In this document: positions 17,488 through 24,897 of the stretch, piece by piece
Numbering within the stretch: position 1 is the first letter of the stretch
How the letters are laid out: each line of letters starts with the position of its first letter
Origin: Maricaulis virginensis
GTDB lineage: Bacteria > Pseudomonadota > Alphaproteobacteria > Caulobacterales > Maricaulaceae
Direction of reading: 5' to 3'
Length of the DNA stretch: 64,000 nucleotides
NCBI RefSeq assembly: GCF_027922185.1
Contig: NZ_BSFE01000005.1
Coordinates: forward strand, 62,001 to 126,000
Notes under the pieces: generated by a model
Database searches by the model: none
Seen by the model: only the letters and a program-made list of their open reading frames with translations
What the model was told of the DNA's origin: nothing
Made by a program: the position numbers and the translations under genes

Positions 17488-18231
17488 TCAGGTCTTCGGC
17501 GCCATCCGGTCGGCCATCGACTTGGCCAGGCCATGGGGATCGCGCGCCAGATGCGCGCGCACGGCGATGGAATGCGGATCGGTGTCGTGCTCGGCGACGC
17601 CGTTCGCGATGGCCCAGAGACCGGCCTTGCCGATATCGCGCGGCTGCGACTTCTTCACCTTCACATGCGCGGCCATGCGTGTGTCGACCGAGCCGACGAT
17701 CAGGGCCGTCACGCCCACGCCCAGCGGCGCCAGTTCCGCGCGCAAACAGTCTGACGCTGCGCGGGCGGCAAACTTGGACGGGCTGTAGCCGCCCATGTCG
17801 GGAACGGCGACGATACCGCCGGCGGAGAGCACATTGATGATGCCGCCACCGCCGTTCGCGGCGATGACCGGCGCGAAGGCCCGGCTCATCGACAGGACGC
17901 CGAAATAATTGACCTCCATCTCGCGCCGGGCCGCATCGGGGTCGTCAGTGCCGTAGAGGCGCTGCATCTCGAACGCGCCGGCATTGTTGACCACGAGCGT
18001 GACATCGCGCGCCTTGTCCGCGGCAGCGGCAACTTGGTCGGGACGGGTGACGTCGAGCTCGACGGGCACAATCCGGGCGGGATCCGTCTTCGCGACGTCT
18101 TCAGCATCGGCGAGCTTGCGGGCGCCGACATAGACGCGTGCCGCGCCATGGTCGAGCAATTCCTCGACAAAGCCGAGGCCGATGCCCCGGTTGCCGCCGG
18201 TAACGATCGCTGTGCAGCCTTCGATCTTCAT
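17488..18231 (-). CDS. Short-chain dehydrogenase/reductase (SDR)
   Basis: A 247-aa NAD(P)-dependent oxidoreductase. The Rossmann glycine motif is TGGNRGIG (residues about 10-17), NNAG lies near 85 and the active-site YSPSK near 148. It has classical SDR length with no extra domain. The start at 18231 is preferred because homology begins there (MKIEGCTAIVTGG) and a GGAG site lies 5 bases upstream. It is the last gene of a compact five-gene minus-strand unit running from 21244 down to 17488, with gaps of 4 bases or less. The substrate alcohol or ketone is not predictable. Confidence 0.92.
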   Translation of the reverse strand: MKIEGCTAIVTGGNRGIGLGFVEELLDHGAARVYVGARKLADAEDVAKTDPARIVPVELDVTRPDQVAAAADKARDVTLVVNNAGAFEMQRLYGTDDPDAARREMEVNYFGVLSMSRAFAPVIAANGGGGIINVLSAGGIVAVPDMGGYSPSKFAARAASDCLRAELAPLGVGVTALIVGSVDTRMAAHVKVKKSQPRDIGKAGLWAIANGVAEHDTDPHSIAVRAHLARDPHGLAKSMADRMAPKT

Positions 18232-18232
18232 G

Positions 18233-18793
18233 TCAGCTCCAGTCCTGGCTGTAGAGAATGTCGTCGGGTTTCTTGGCGCCGCGAACGAGAGCCGCCGGGT
18301 CTGGCGCGATGGCGCCGCGGCCCCAGCTCTCATGCAGCGGCATTTCGTGGTTCCACTCCCAGGCGAGGCGGCGATGGGCGATCGCCCAGCGGCCGTCGCG
18401 GCGCTCGAACCGGTCGATGACGCGCGCCATGGTAAGGCTGTCGAACGGATCGTCGACGCCGGTGTCGCGGCGGGAGAAGGTCATGATGTAGCACTCGGTC
18501 AGGGCGCGATCGCCGTCGAGCTCGATCATGATGTTGGTAATTGCGTGAGTCATGCGCGGCGCCTTGGGCAGGACTTTGCGCATGGTGGCCACATAGTCCG
18601 CGGCCGGGCCCTTGAACGTGCCGCCATGATCCTCGATGGCGTCGTCGTGATAGGCCGCAGCGATCAGGTCGGCATCGCCCCGGTCGGCTCCGCGGCAATA
18701 GCTGACAAGGACCTCGTAGATGGCCTGCTTGTCCAGCAGGGCGCGGAGCTCGGTCATCAGGGTACTGTCGTCATCGGGCATCGTGTCGGACAT
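18233..18793 (-). CDS. SnoaL/NTF2-like protein (SnoaL_4 type)
   Basis: A 186-aa cone-shaped alpha+beta protein of the NTF2-like superfamily. The signature near the N-terminus is a DKQAIYEVL-type helix followed by YCRGADRGDADLIAAAYHDDA; FERRDGRWAIAHR lies in the C-terminal part. Members act as isomerases, dehydratases or ring-hydroxylating small subunits. It is a clear paralogue of 29087-29626, which shares RG.DR.DADL, YH.DAIE.HG.T.KGPA and the same C-terminal LSYSR-type ending. ATG 18793 fits an aaggaatt site; a TTG at 18799 is an alternative. It lies between another NTF2-like gene and an SDR in one operon. Confidence 0.85.
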   Translation of the reverse strand: MSDTMPDDDSTLMTELRALLDKQAIYEVLVSYCRGADRGDADLIAAAYHDDAIEDHGGTFKGPAADYVATMRKVLPKAPRMTHAITNIMIELDGDRALTECYIMTFSRRDTGVDDPFDSLTMARVIDRFERRDGRWAIAHRRLAWEWNHEMPLHESWGRGAIAPDPAALVRGAKKPDDILYSQDWS

Positions 18794-18795
18794 GG

Positions 18796-19254
18796 TCAAT
18801 TCCTTGTCTTGCGGGACGGTTCGAGTACTGCCGGACGAGCCGTCAGCGCTCTGGTGTAGTCAGGCAGCGGCATTCCGGCCGCACTGCGATCGGCAGAGCC
18901 GCGGTCGAAATAGTCGCGCCAGCCGGTGATCAGATCGCCGTCGAATTCCAGGATGCCCATATAGGGAACGACCGCATGGTGACCGTCTGCCGTGTCGAAG
19001 GCATCGACACCTTCGACGAACAGGGCGTCCTCGGTCTCGGCGATCCTGAAGATGCGCCAGTGCGGATTGCGGACCTTCGCCTTGTAGGCCTCCAGGAATT
19101 CCCGGGCGCCGGCCTTGCCATGCTTGGGTGGCTGCGAGATCGCGGAGTAGTGCCACACCAGGTCATCGCTGAGATGGGTCAGCACGGCGTCGATATCCTG
19201 ATCGCGACACCAGACATCGATGATGGACTGGAGAATCTCGGTTTTTCGGCTCAT
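18796..19254 (-). CDS. Limonene-epoxide-hydrolase-like NTF2-fold protein
   Basis: A 152-aa NTF2-like protein of the limonene-1,2-epoxide hydrolase (LEH) type. The C-terminal half has the family frame: VEGVDAF, VPYMGILEFDG and WRDYFDRG. In active LEH the first segment is normally ER-V/T-D; here Gly stands where the catalytic Arg is expected, while the following Asp and the WRDYFD Asp remain. This suggests binding, isomerase or lyase activity rather than classical epoxide hydrolysis (inference). It overlaps its upstream neighbour's stop by a few bases and is 3 bases from the next SnoaL gene, so the operon is tight. Confidence 0.82.
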   Translation of the reverse strand: MSRKTEILQSIIDVWCRDQDIDAVLTHLSDDLVWHYSAISQPPKHGKAGAREFLEAYKAKVRNPHWRIFRIAETEDALFVEGVDAFDTADGHHAVVPYMGILEFDGDLITGWRDYFDRGSADRSAAGMPLPDYTRALTARPAVLEPSRKTRN

Positions 19255-20324
19255 TTGCGGGCCTTCCTTTCGGCGCCCGGTGCCTGCCAGGCCAGGGTGA
19301 GCGGCGTTTGTGAAATGCCGGGTTCAGCGGCGACCGCGTGGCGAAGCGTATTGAGGACGGCGCCGGCGACGCCGAGCATTTCCGGCGTGGTGCGATCGGT
19401 CCAGCCCGCCGGCGGTTCCAGACCGAAGCTCAATGCAACGCTGGGCGTGCCGTCGACCCGGATCGACCACAGACCCGGCTCGGCTTCGGCCGGATCGGGC
19501 GGTTCCATGGTCCAGGACACGCCAAGTTCGACGCGTACGGCGCCGTCGGCTTCGGCTTGCCACAGCCAGTCGATACGCGCCGCGCGTCCCGGTTCGATCC
19601 GTCCCGCTGCGATCTCGAGGGCTACCCGCGCCGGCCGCAGGCTGTGCGCCTTGATGACGCGTTCGGCGGTCCAGCCCAGCCGCTGCGCGACGCAGGCCGT
19701 CACTTCCTCGAACAGGGCATTCATCATGCCGGCGGGTGCCCAGTCCGGTGAATTGGGATCGACGGTGTCGACCTCGGCGCCGAAGCCGATCACGTCGAAG
19801 ACGTATTCCGGGCTCTTGACCGCACGGCAGTCGACAATCTCGTGGATCGAGACGCGTTTGACATCGCTGCACACACCGGTCGCCAGAACGGCCAGTTTTT
19901 CCGCGGCAAAGCCCGGATTCAGACCGGCGCCCATGAAGGTGGCATTGCCCTCACGGCCGGCGGCCTCGAACGCGTCCCGGCGGGCCTTGGGCCAGTAGTC
20001 GGGATTGGTGCCACCATTGATGCTCACGACATTCTTGCCCGAGCGCAGCAGGCGCTGGATGTCTTCGTCATGGCGCTCGAAAGGCGGGTCCAGCCGGGCC
20101 GCGTGTATGACGACATCGGCGTCCAGTTTCAGGATGTCCTCGATGTCGCGGGTGGCCACCACGCCCACCGGATCCCGGCGCGCGATATCGCCGGCATCGC
20201 GGCCGGCCTTGCGGTCGCCATAGACATAAAGTCCGACGAGTTCGGTTTCCGGACTGTCGATGACCGCCTGGAGGCAGGTCCGCCCCATGGCGCCGGTGGC
20301 CCACTGGATCACACGCAGGGTCAT
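19251..20324 (-). CDS. DapB-like NAD(P)H-dependent dehydrogenase
   Basis: A 357-aa protein with an N-terminal Rossmann fold like dihydrodipicolinate reductase (QWATGAMGR at residues about 5-13) and a C-terminal domain of the 2,4-diaminopentanoate-dehydrogenase-like family. The motif DVVIHAARLDPP and the GLNPGFAAEKL segment are typical of this group, often found in catabolic clusters of alphaproteobacteria and mycobacteria, where the true substrate is unknown. It is unlikely to be lysine-pathway dapB because of length and context. The ATG at 20324 overlaps the stop of the SDR upstream; longer frames lack a ribosome site and show no homology. Confidence 0.83.
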   Translation of the reverse strand: MTLRVIQWATGAMGRTCLQAVIDSPETELVGLYVYGDRKAGRDAGDIARRDPVGVVATRDIEDILKLDADVVIHAARLDPPFERHDEDIQRLLRSGKNVVSINGGTNPDYWPKARRDAFEAAGREGNATFMGAGLNPGFAAEKLAVLATGVCSDVKRVSIHEIVDCRAVKSPEYVFDVIGFGAEVDTVDPNSPDWAPAGMMNALFEEVTACVAQRLGWTAERVIKAHSLRPARVALEIAAGRIEPGRAARIDWLWQAEADGAVRVELGVSWTMEPPDPAEAEPGLWSIRVDGTPSVALSFGLEPPAGWTDRTTPEMLGVAGAVLNTLRHAVAAEPGISQTPLTLAWQAPGAERKARK

Positions 20325-21244
20325 TTGCCCGGCTCCGAATTGTGCCGCGCCATGGTCTTGTAGAGGTCGGCAAAGGCCGGCTCCGCACCGGGGAAGCCCC
20401 GCGCGGTTTCCAGGCCGGACTGGGTCTCGGCAAAGGCGTCGAACGCGTCGAGGGTCTGTGGCATCGGCCCGCCTTCGGTTTCGACGATCCTGATCTTGCG
20501 CAGCCAGCCGGCCCCGCCAAGCCAGATCTCGCCCGTGCGGGTGAGGTCGGGCGAGACCAGCCAGGCCGCCGCGGGGGCGATATGCTCGGGCAGAAGGCGC
20601 GGATCGATCTCGTCCGGGCGGCTGACATCCGCTGTCATCTGGGTGGCCGCATAGGGGCACAGCACGTTCACAAGGATGCCCGGCTTGCGCCATTCGTCGG
20701 CCAGGGTCAGCGCGAAGGCATTCATGGCGCCCTTGGAGGCCGCATAGGCAGCACGGCCGCGCACGCCATAGAGCCCGGCCGAGGACGAGACCATCAGCAC
20801 GCGCGCAGCAGACGAGGCTTCCAGAGCAGGCTGGCATGCTGCCAGGATATCGGCCGTGGCGAAGAGGTTGGTGTTCATGACCGCGCGGATCGTTGCCGGC
20901 CCTTCGGGTGAGAATTTGGCGGCCGGTCCGGTGATGCCCGCATTGCAGACGACGATGTCCAGCTGTCCGAACGCATCGAGCGCGGCCTTGGCGAGGCGTT
21001 CGCCGGCCTGGGGATCGGTGATGTCGGAGTGTTCGGCAACGGCCTCGCCGCCGGCATCGCGGATTTCCGCAGCGACGGCTGCGGCTTCGTCGGCGCGGCC
21101 GGGCTTGAGGCGGTTGTTGACGATGATGCGGGCGCCCTGGCGGGCGAGCTCGCGGGCGAATGCCGCCCCCAGCCCCTTGCCGGCGCCGGTGACGATTGCG
21201 ACCCGGCCTTCGAGCGGCCGTCGAGAGGGATTTGAAGCTTGCAT
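20321..21244 (-). CDS. Short-chain dehydrogenase/reductase, C-terminally extended
   Basis: A 307-aa SDR with TGAGKGLG (residues about 17-24), CNAG near 95 and YAASK near 165. About 50 extra C-terminal residues follow the normal SDR end, resembling the MFE-2/17-beta-HSD4-type hydroxyacyl-CoA dehydrogenase group. It probably oxidises a 3-hydroxyacyl-CoA or ring alcohol for the island's thiolases (inference). First gene of the five-gene unit. ATG 21244 is chosen; TTG 21250 is possible. A perfect 10-bp inverted repeat (21251-21274) and motif copy C (21264-21282) lie immediately upstream. Confidence 0.87.
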   Translation of the reverse strand: MQASNPSRRPLEGRVAIVTGAGKGLGAAFARELARQGARIIVNNRLKPGRADEAAAVAAEIRDAGGEAVAEHSDITDPQAGERLAKAALDAFGQLDIVVCNAGITGPAAKFSPEGPATIRAVMNTNLFATADILAACQPALEASSAARVLMVSSSAGLYGVRGRAAYAASKGAMNAFALTLADEWRKPGILVNVLCPYAATQMTADVSRPDEIDPRLLPEHIAPAAAWLVSPDLTRTGEIWLGGAGWLRKIRIVETEGGPMPQTLDAFDAFAETQSGLETARGFPGAEPAFADLYKTMARHNSEPGK

Positions 21245-21250
21245 AAGCAA

Positions 21251-21274
21251 ACTATAAAACGATGGTTTTATAGT
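21251..21274. promoter_or_regulatory. Perfect inverted repeat at the SDR promoter
   Basis: ACTATAAAAC-gatg-GTTTTATAGT is a perfect 10-bp palindrome with a 4-base centre, 6 bases upstream of the 21244 start. Read on the minus strand, TTGCAC and TATAGT lie 16 bases apart and could be -35 and -10 elements. It overlaps island motif copy C. Confidence 0.6.
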
Positions 21275-21282
21275 GCAAGTCA
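21264..21282 (-). promoter_or_regulatory. Island motif copy C
   Basis: The minus strand reads TGACTTGCACTATAAAACC, 19 bases before the SDR start. It differs from copy D by a single base. Confidence 0.55.
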
Positions 21283-21307
21283 GTTTCGGCGCGGTGACCG
21301 TTTTTGG

Positions 21308-22273
21308 TCAGGCCCTGCCGGTCGCGTCCGGGGCGCGGCCCGGACTTTCCGCGATCTCGAAGGTCACCTCTTCCGGGGCGACAGGCTGGCGGCAATGCGA
21401 GCAGACGACGACCGGGGTCAGCTCATGGCCGCAGGGTTTGTGCGTCAACAGCAACGGCGGGCCCTCCGGAGAGACGTAATAGGTGTCGCCCCATTGCAGC
21501 AGCATCAGCAGGATCGGGTAATAGTCGATCGCCTTTTCCGTGAGCCGGTATTCATAGCGGTTGGGTCGCGTTGAATAGGGGTGCATCTCCAGCATCCCGA
21601 TCTGGCAGAGCCAGTTCAGGCGCTCGGACAGGATATTGGTCGCGATCGCGGTGTCTTCGCAGATCTCGTCGAACTTGCGCAGGCCGGTGAAGATCGACCG
21701 CAGGACCAGGCTCGCCCAGCGGTCGCCGGTGATCTGGGCGACATGGTCCAGCAGGATGGAGTCGGCCTCGCGGTTCGTTGCCGTGTCGCGGTGGCGGCGC
21801 CGGCGTGAATAGGTCGGCGTCATCCAGCCCAGGCCCGGGCCTTCGCTCCAGGCCATCTCGCGCGCATGGATCTCGCCGCCGCAATCGCCGCACGCGGGCA
21901 CGGGCTCGAACTCGTGGCCGCAGCCTGTGTGGCGCAGGGTGATCGAGATCTTGCCCTCGCTCGGGCCCCAGCGGCGCTCCCAGCGCAGCATCATCAGTGC
22001 CGTCCAGTAGAGACCACGGCCCTTCTCGGTCAGTCGGTACTCGAACCGTTTGGGCGAGGTGCTGTAGGGCGTCTTCTCCAGCACGCCGGCCGCCATGAGG
22101 CGTTTCAGGCGGTCGGACAGGAGCGGCTTGAGCAGGCCGGTCCGGTTGCGCAGCTCCTCGAACCGGCGGGCACCGAGCCAGTTTGCCTCGAGGATCAGCA
22201 GGATCGAGGTGTCGCCGACGACTTCGAGGGCACGCCAGATCGAGCAGGTACGAATGAATTTGCGGTCGGACAT
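21308..22273 (-). CDS. Tandem HxlR-type transcriptional regulator with two Cys-rich ribbons
   Basis: A 321-aa protein with two HxlR winged-helix domains in one chain: residues about 10-100 and 175-270. Each ends with a PYS..P.R.EYRLTEK signature and a WG or RRW tail. After each domain comes a Cys motif: CGHEFEPVPACGDCG (about 118-132) and CGHELTPVVVCSHC (about 287-300), which look like zinc-ribbon sites (CxnCxxC with His). Ordinary HxlR proteins are 110-150 aa and dimerise; this one is a built-in dimer. It is transcribed toward the SDR operon and is central in the island, making it the best candidate regulator for the recurring 19-nt motif (inference). Confidence 0.88.
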   Translation of the reverse strand: MSDRKFIRTCSIWRALEVVGDTSILLILEANWLGARRFEELRNRTGLLKPLLSDRLKRLMAAGVLEKTPYSTSPKRFEYRLTEKGRGLYWTALMMLRWERRWGPSEGKISITLRHTGCGHEFEPVPACGDCGGEIHAREMAWSEGPGLGWMTPTYSRRRRHRDTATNREADSILLDHVAQITGDRWASLVLRSIFTGLRKFDEICEDTAIATNILSERLNWLCQIGMLEMHPYSTRPNRYEYRLTEKAIDYYPILLMLLQWGDTYYVSPEGPPLLLTHKPCGHELTPVVVCSHCRQPVAPEEVTFEIAESPGRAPDATGRA

Positions 22274-22417
22274 GTCGTGAGGCGCGATGGGTTCCTGTTG
22301 ATCTGATGCGGAGCCCGAATCCGCGCTCCGCTTGCGCAGTGATACCTGTTAAGCGCCATGGCCCGCCATCGCAAGGCTGCCGGCCGGTCTGCGACAATCA
22401 GACCGGCCGGACAGACC
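22274..22417. other. Short intergenic region upstream of the HxlR gene
   Basis: This 144-bp region lies between the MFS gene end and the HxlR start. A weak look-alike of the island motif (CTTGCGCAGTGATACC, from about 22330) is present on the + strand but shares only the core. No gene. Confidence 0.35.
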
Positions 22418-23761
22418 TCAGACGTTGACCTCCCGCCGGGCATAGCCGGCCGACAGGAAGAAGAGGCCGGTGGCAATCGCAAAGCCGATCGGCGACACGA
22501 TCGCGATGGCATAACGCACCCCGTCATCGAACGGGAAGAAGGTGTCGCCCACCAGCGCGGTGGCGGTCGGTCCGGCACCCAGGCCGATCAGGTTCACCAC
22601 GAAGAGGTAGATCGCCGACAGGGTGGCCCGCATCCGGTTGGGTGTGAGCTGCTGAAGTGCGCTCGCGGCGGCGCCGATGGGCACGGCTGCTGCCGAGAAG
22701 AAGACCACGAAGGCGATGGCCGACAGCGCGGGCGATCCGGCCAGCGGGAAGATCACGGCAAACACGGTCCCCGCAAGGCCCGCAAAGCCGCAGAAGGCGA
22801 GGCGCCCTGCCGCCGTCCCGCCGCCGAAACGGTCTGTCGCCCAGCCACCGCCCACCAGGCCGATCAGTCCGCCGATGATCAGCGCGCCGCCGGCGAGGTG
22901 ACCGGCTGATGCCAGGTCCATGCCGTGTACGCGGATCAGGAAGACCGGGAACCAGGAAACCGCGGCAAACACGGCGAAATTCACCATGCCGACCGCGAAG
23001 CACAGTCCCAGCACGGCGCCGGCGCGTTTGCGGATAAAGCTCATCACCTCGCGCATCGGCACGGCTTCGCGCACAGTCCCGGCGGCGACGCCGTGACGGG
23101 GCGGTTCGGGCAGGATTATGAACAGGCCCGCAATCAGCAGGCCGGGCATTCCGACGATGATGAAGGTGGCCTGCCAGGCGCTGAGTTCGCCGAACAGGGG
23201 CAGGGAAATCGACCCCGCATTGGCGACCATCTCGATCACGACGGCGCCGATCAGGAAGGCCAGGCCCGCGCCGACGGCCGATCCCAGGCCGTAAACGCCC
23301 ATGGCAAGGCCCAGGCGTTTCTGCGGAAAGGAATCCGAGATGATCGAATAGGCGGCCGGCGACAGGGTCGCCTCACCGACCCCCACGCCCATGCGTGCCA
23401 GGAAGAGCTGCCAGTAGTGTACGGCCAGGCCGCAGGACGCGGTCATCACGCTCCACAGCGCCACACCGGCGGCAACGATGGGCAGGCGTGTCGAGCGGTC
23501 GATCAGCCGGCCCAGCGGCAGGCCCATCACGGTATAGAAGATCGCAAAGGCGAAGCCCTGCAGCAGGCTGACCTGCGTATCCGTCAGATCCAGGTCGGCT
23601 TTGAGGGGCTCAACCAGAAGACCGATGATCATGCGGTCGATGAAGGAAAAGATGTAGGCGATGAAGAGTACGGCCACCATCGCCCAGGCCACGGCCGGCG
23701 CGGGGTAACCGTCCTCGCTGGCGGCGGCCCCGCCCGGGCCGCCGGCCGTCGCGTCACTCAC
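22418..23761 (-). CDS. Major facilitator superfamily transporter (spinster-like)
   Basis: A 447-aa inner-membrane transporter with 12 predicted helices. The loop 2-3 motif is GLPLGRLIDRSTRLP, followed by ARMGVGVGEATLSPAAYSIISD, characteristic of the spinster/sphingolipid-type MFS branch that is abundant in sphingomonads. Likely role: import across the inner membrane of the compound delivered by the TBDR, or export of a product. It starts with a GTG that overlaps the stop of the exported LEH-like gene (GTGA), so the two are translationally coupled. Confidence 0.92.
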   Translation of the reverse strand: MSDATAGGPGGAAASEDGYPAPAVAWAMVAVLFIAYIFSFIDRMIIGLLVEPLKADLDLTDTQVSLLQGFAFAIFYTVMGLPLGRLIDRSTRLPIVAAGVALWSVMTASCGLAVHYWQLFLARMGVGVGEATLSPAAYSIISDSFPQKRLGLAMGVYGLGSAVGAGLAFLIGAVVIEMVANAGSISLPLFGELSAWQATFIIVGMPGLLIAGLFIILPEPPRHGVAAGTVREAVPMREVMSFIRKRAGAVLGLCFAVGMVNFAVFAAVSWFPVFLIRVHGMDLASAGHLAGGALIIGGLIGLVGGGWATDRFGGGTAAGRLAFCGFAGLAGTVFAVIFPLAGSPALSAIAFVVFFSAAAVPIGAAASALQQLTPNRMRATLSAIYLFVVNLIGLGAGPTATALVGDTFFPFDDGVRYAIAIVSPIGFAIATGLFFLSAGYARREVNV

Positions 23762-24246
23762 CGGGCTTCTGCGTCGAAGTCGGTGTGAATGCCCATGGCT
23801 TCGAGAAGCTCGGCGCGGTCATAGTATTCCCGCCACTCCTGGATCGAGCCGTCATCATTGATCTCGATGACGCCGACCACCGGTACGGCACCCGCATGAC
23901 CGTTATAGACAAACTCGTCGACCCGCTCGATGAAGACAACATCGCCGACCTGGCCGATATTCCGGACATTCAGCGTGATCTCCTCGATACCGGCGCCGAT
24001 ATGGCCGATCCGGGCCGCCAGGGCTTCATGGCCCACGATCGGGTCGACCATCATGGAATGCAGCGAACCGTCCTCGGCAAACATCGAGACGACGCGGTCC
24101 CAGTCCTGCGTATTCCAGGCATCGACCATGTCCAGAACGACCTGGACTTTCGGATTGTCAGAGGTCTGCTGCGTGCCGGTGTCGGCAAGCGCGGCCCCGG
24201 TAGGCATGGCTACGCTCAGCGCGAGAGCGACGACAAGATTGCGCAT
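23758..24246 (-). CDS. Exported limonene-epoxide-hydrolase-like protein
   Basis: A 162-aa NTF2-fold protein with a Sec signal peptide (cleavage after AALA, about residue 21). Unlike the two cytoplasmic relatives here, it keeps Arg and Asp in FIERVDEF and has WREYYDRAEL, so the Arg-Asp-Asp set of LEH appears complete. A periplasmic epoxide hydrolase or isomerase is therefore plausible. The GGGAGGAATTC site is strong. Motif copy D ends 12 bases upstream of the ATG. It overlaps the MFS transporter gene, implying action on the substrate before inner-membrane transport (inference). Confidence 0.83.
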   Translation of the reverse strand: MRNLVVALALSVAMPTGAALADTGTQQTSDNPKVQVVLDMVDAWNTQDWDRVVSMFAEDGSLHSMMVDPIVGHEALAARIGHIGAGIEEITLNVRNIGQVGDVVFIERVDEFVYNGHAGAVPVVGVIEINDDGSIQEWREYYDRAELLEAMGIHTDFDAEAR

Positions 24247-24258
24247 GAATTCCTCCCA

Positions 24259-24277
24259 TAGGTTTTATTGTGCAAGT
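24259..24277 (-). promoter_or_regulatory. Island motif copy D
   Basis: The minus strand reads TGACTTGCACAATAAAACC. A TTGACG lies about 28 bases further upstream, so the motif would sit at or near the transcription start, where a bound repressor could block initiation. Confidence 0.55.
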
Positions 24278-24303
24278 CATAAGAGCGGGAGAAGTCCGGC
24301 GCG

Positions 24304-24732
24304 TCAAGCAGAACCGGACTCGCCGGCCAGCAGGGGCTCGACCCAGGCCGGCACAGGCTCGCCCGCGCGCGCCGCAGCAATCGCGGCGCTGTCGACATAG
24401 TCCCGCCAGCGCCAGATGCGGCCGTCGCGGAATTCGAAAACGCCGGCATAGGGGGTGCGGATACGCACACCATCGGCATTCACATAATCATCGACCCCTT
24501 CGACCATCAGCAGGTCGCCGGTTTCGCTGTGCCGGGTGATCGACCAGGCGATCTCCGTCTGCCCGGCCCCGAATTTTTCGAGAAAGCGGCGGATGGCGTC
24601 GCGGCCCTCCAGCGGGCGGGAGCCGACATGATAGTGATAGACAACATCCTCGCAGACAGCGTCCAGCACGGCTTCGATATCGCCGCGCTTCCAGGCTTCG
24701 ATGATGCGATGAACGGTGTCGATATGCGCCAT
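24304..24732 (-). CDS. Limonene-epoxide-hydrolase-like NTF2-fold protein
   Basis: A 142-aa cytoplasmic NTF2-like protein of LEH type, closest in this window to 18796-19254: both have VEGVD (Gly where LEH has Arg), a P..G..EF.DG strand and WRDY.D. The N-terminal helix (VHRIIEAWKRGDIEAVLDAVCEDVVYHYH) is typical. Catalysis by the standard LEH mechanism seems unlikely without the Arg. It stands between two short intergenic regions; motif copy E lies 44 bases upstream, and the ribosome site (aaaggcggcggc) is moderate. Confidence 0.82.
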   Translation of the reverse strand: MAHIDTVHRIIEAWKRGDIEAVLDAVCEDVVYHYHVGSRPLEGRDAIRRFLEKFGAGQTEIAWSITRHSETGDLLMVEGVDDYVNADGVRIRTPYAGVFEFRDGRIWRWRDYVDSAAIAAARAGEPVPAWVEPLLAGESGSA

Positions 24733-24776
24733 GCCGCCGCCTTTCGGTGAGTTGCGAGCGCAGCCTAGCCATTTAA

Positions 24777-24795
24777 GGTAATGTAATGCAAGTCA
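24777..24795 (-). promoter_or_regulatory. Island motif copy E
   Basis: The minus strand reads TGACTTGCATTACATTACC, in the divergent region between 24732 and 24898. Confidence 0.55.
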
Positions 24796-24867
24796 TAACA
24801 CGGGACGGGATTCCGGGTTTGTCCGTTCATCGATTGACAGTGCCGCGAAGAGCGCTCTAACGTGACA

Positions 24868-24886
24868 TGAATTGCATAATAATACC
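24868..24886 (+). promoter_or_regulatory. Island motif copy F with promoter
   Basis: TGAATTGCATAATAATACC ends 11 bases before the CoA-ligase ATG. A TTGACA (24834-24839) and a TCTAAC-like -10 about 17 bases later would start transcription near 24868, so the motif overlaps the start point. Copy D has the same arrangement. Confidence 0.55.
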
Positions 24887-24897
24887 TGGATATCGTC

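Noticed and set aside
22327..22346. Weak copy of the island motif near the HxlR gene
   Set aside because: Only the CTTGC core and ACC end match; too degenerate to list as a site.
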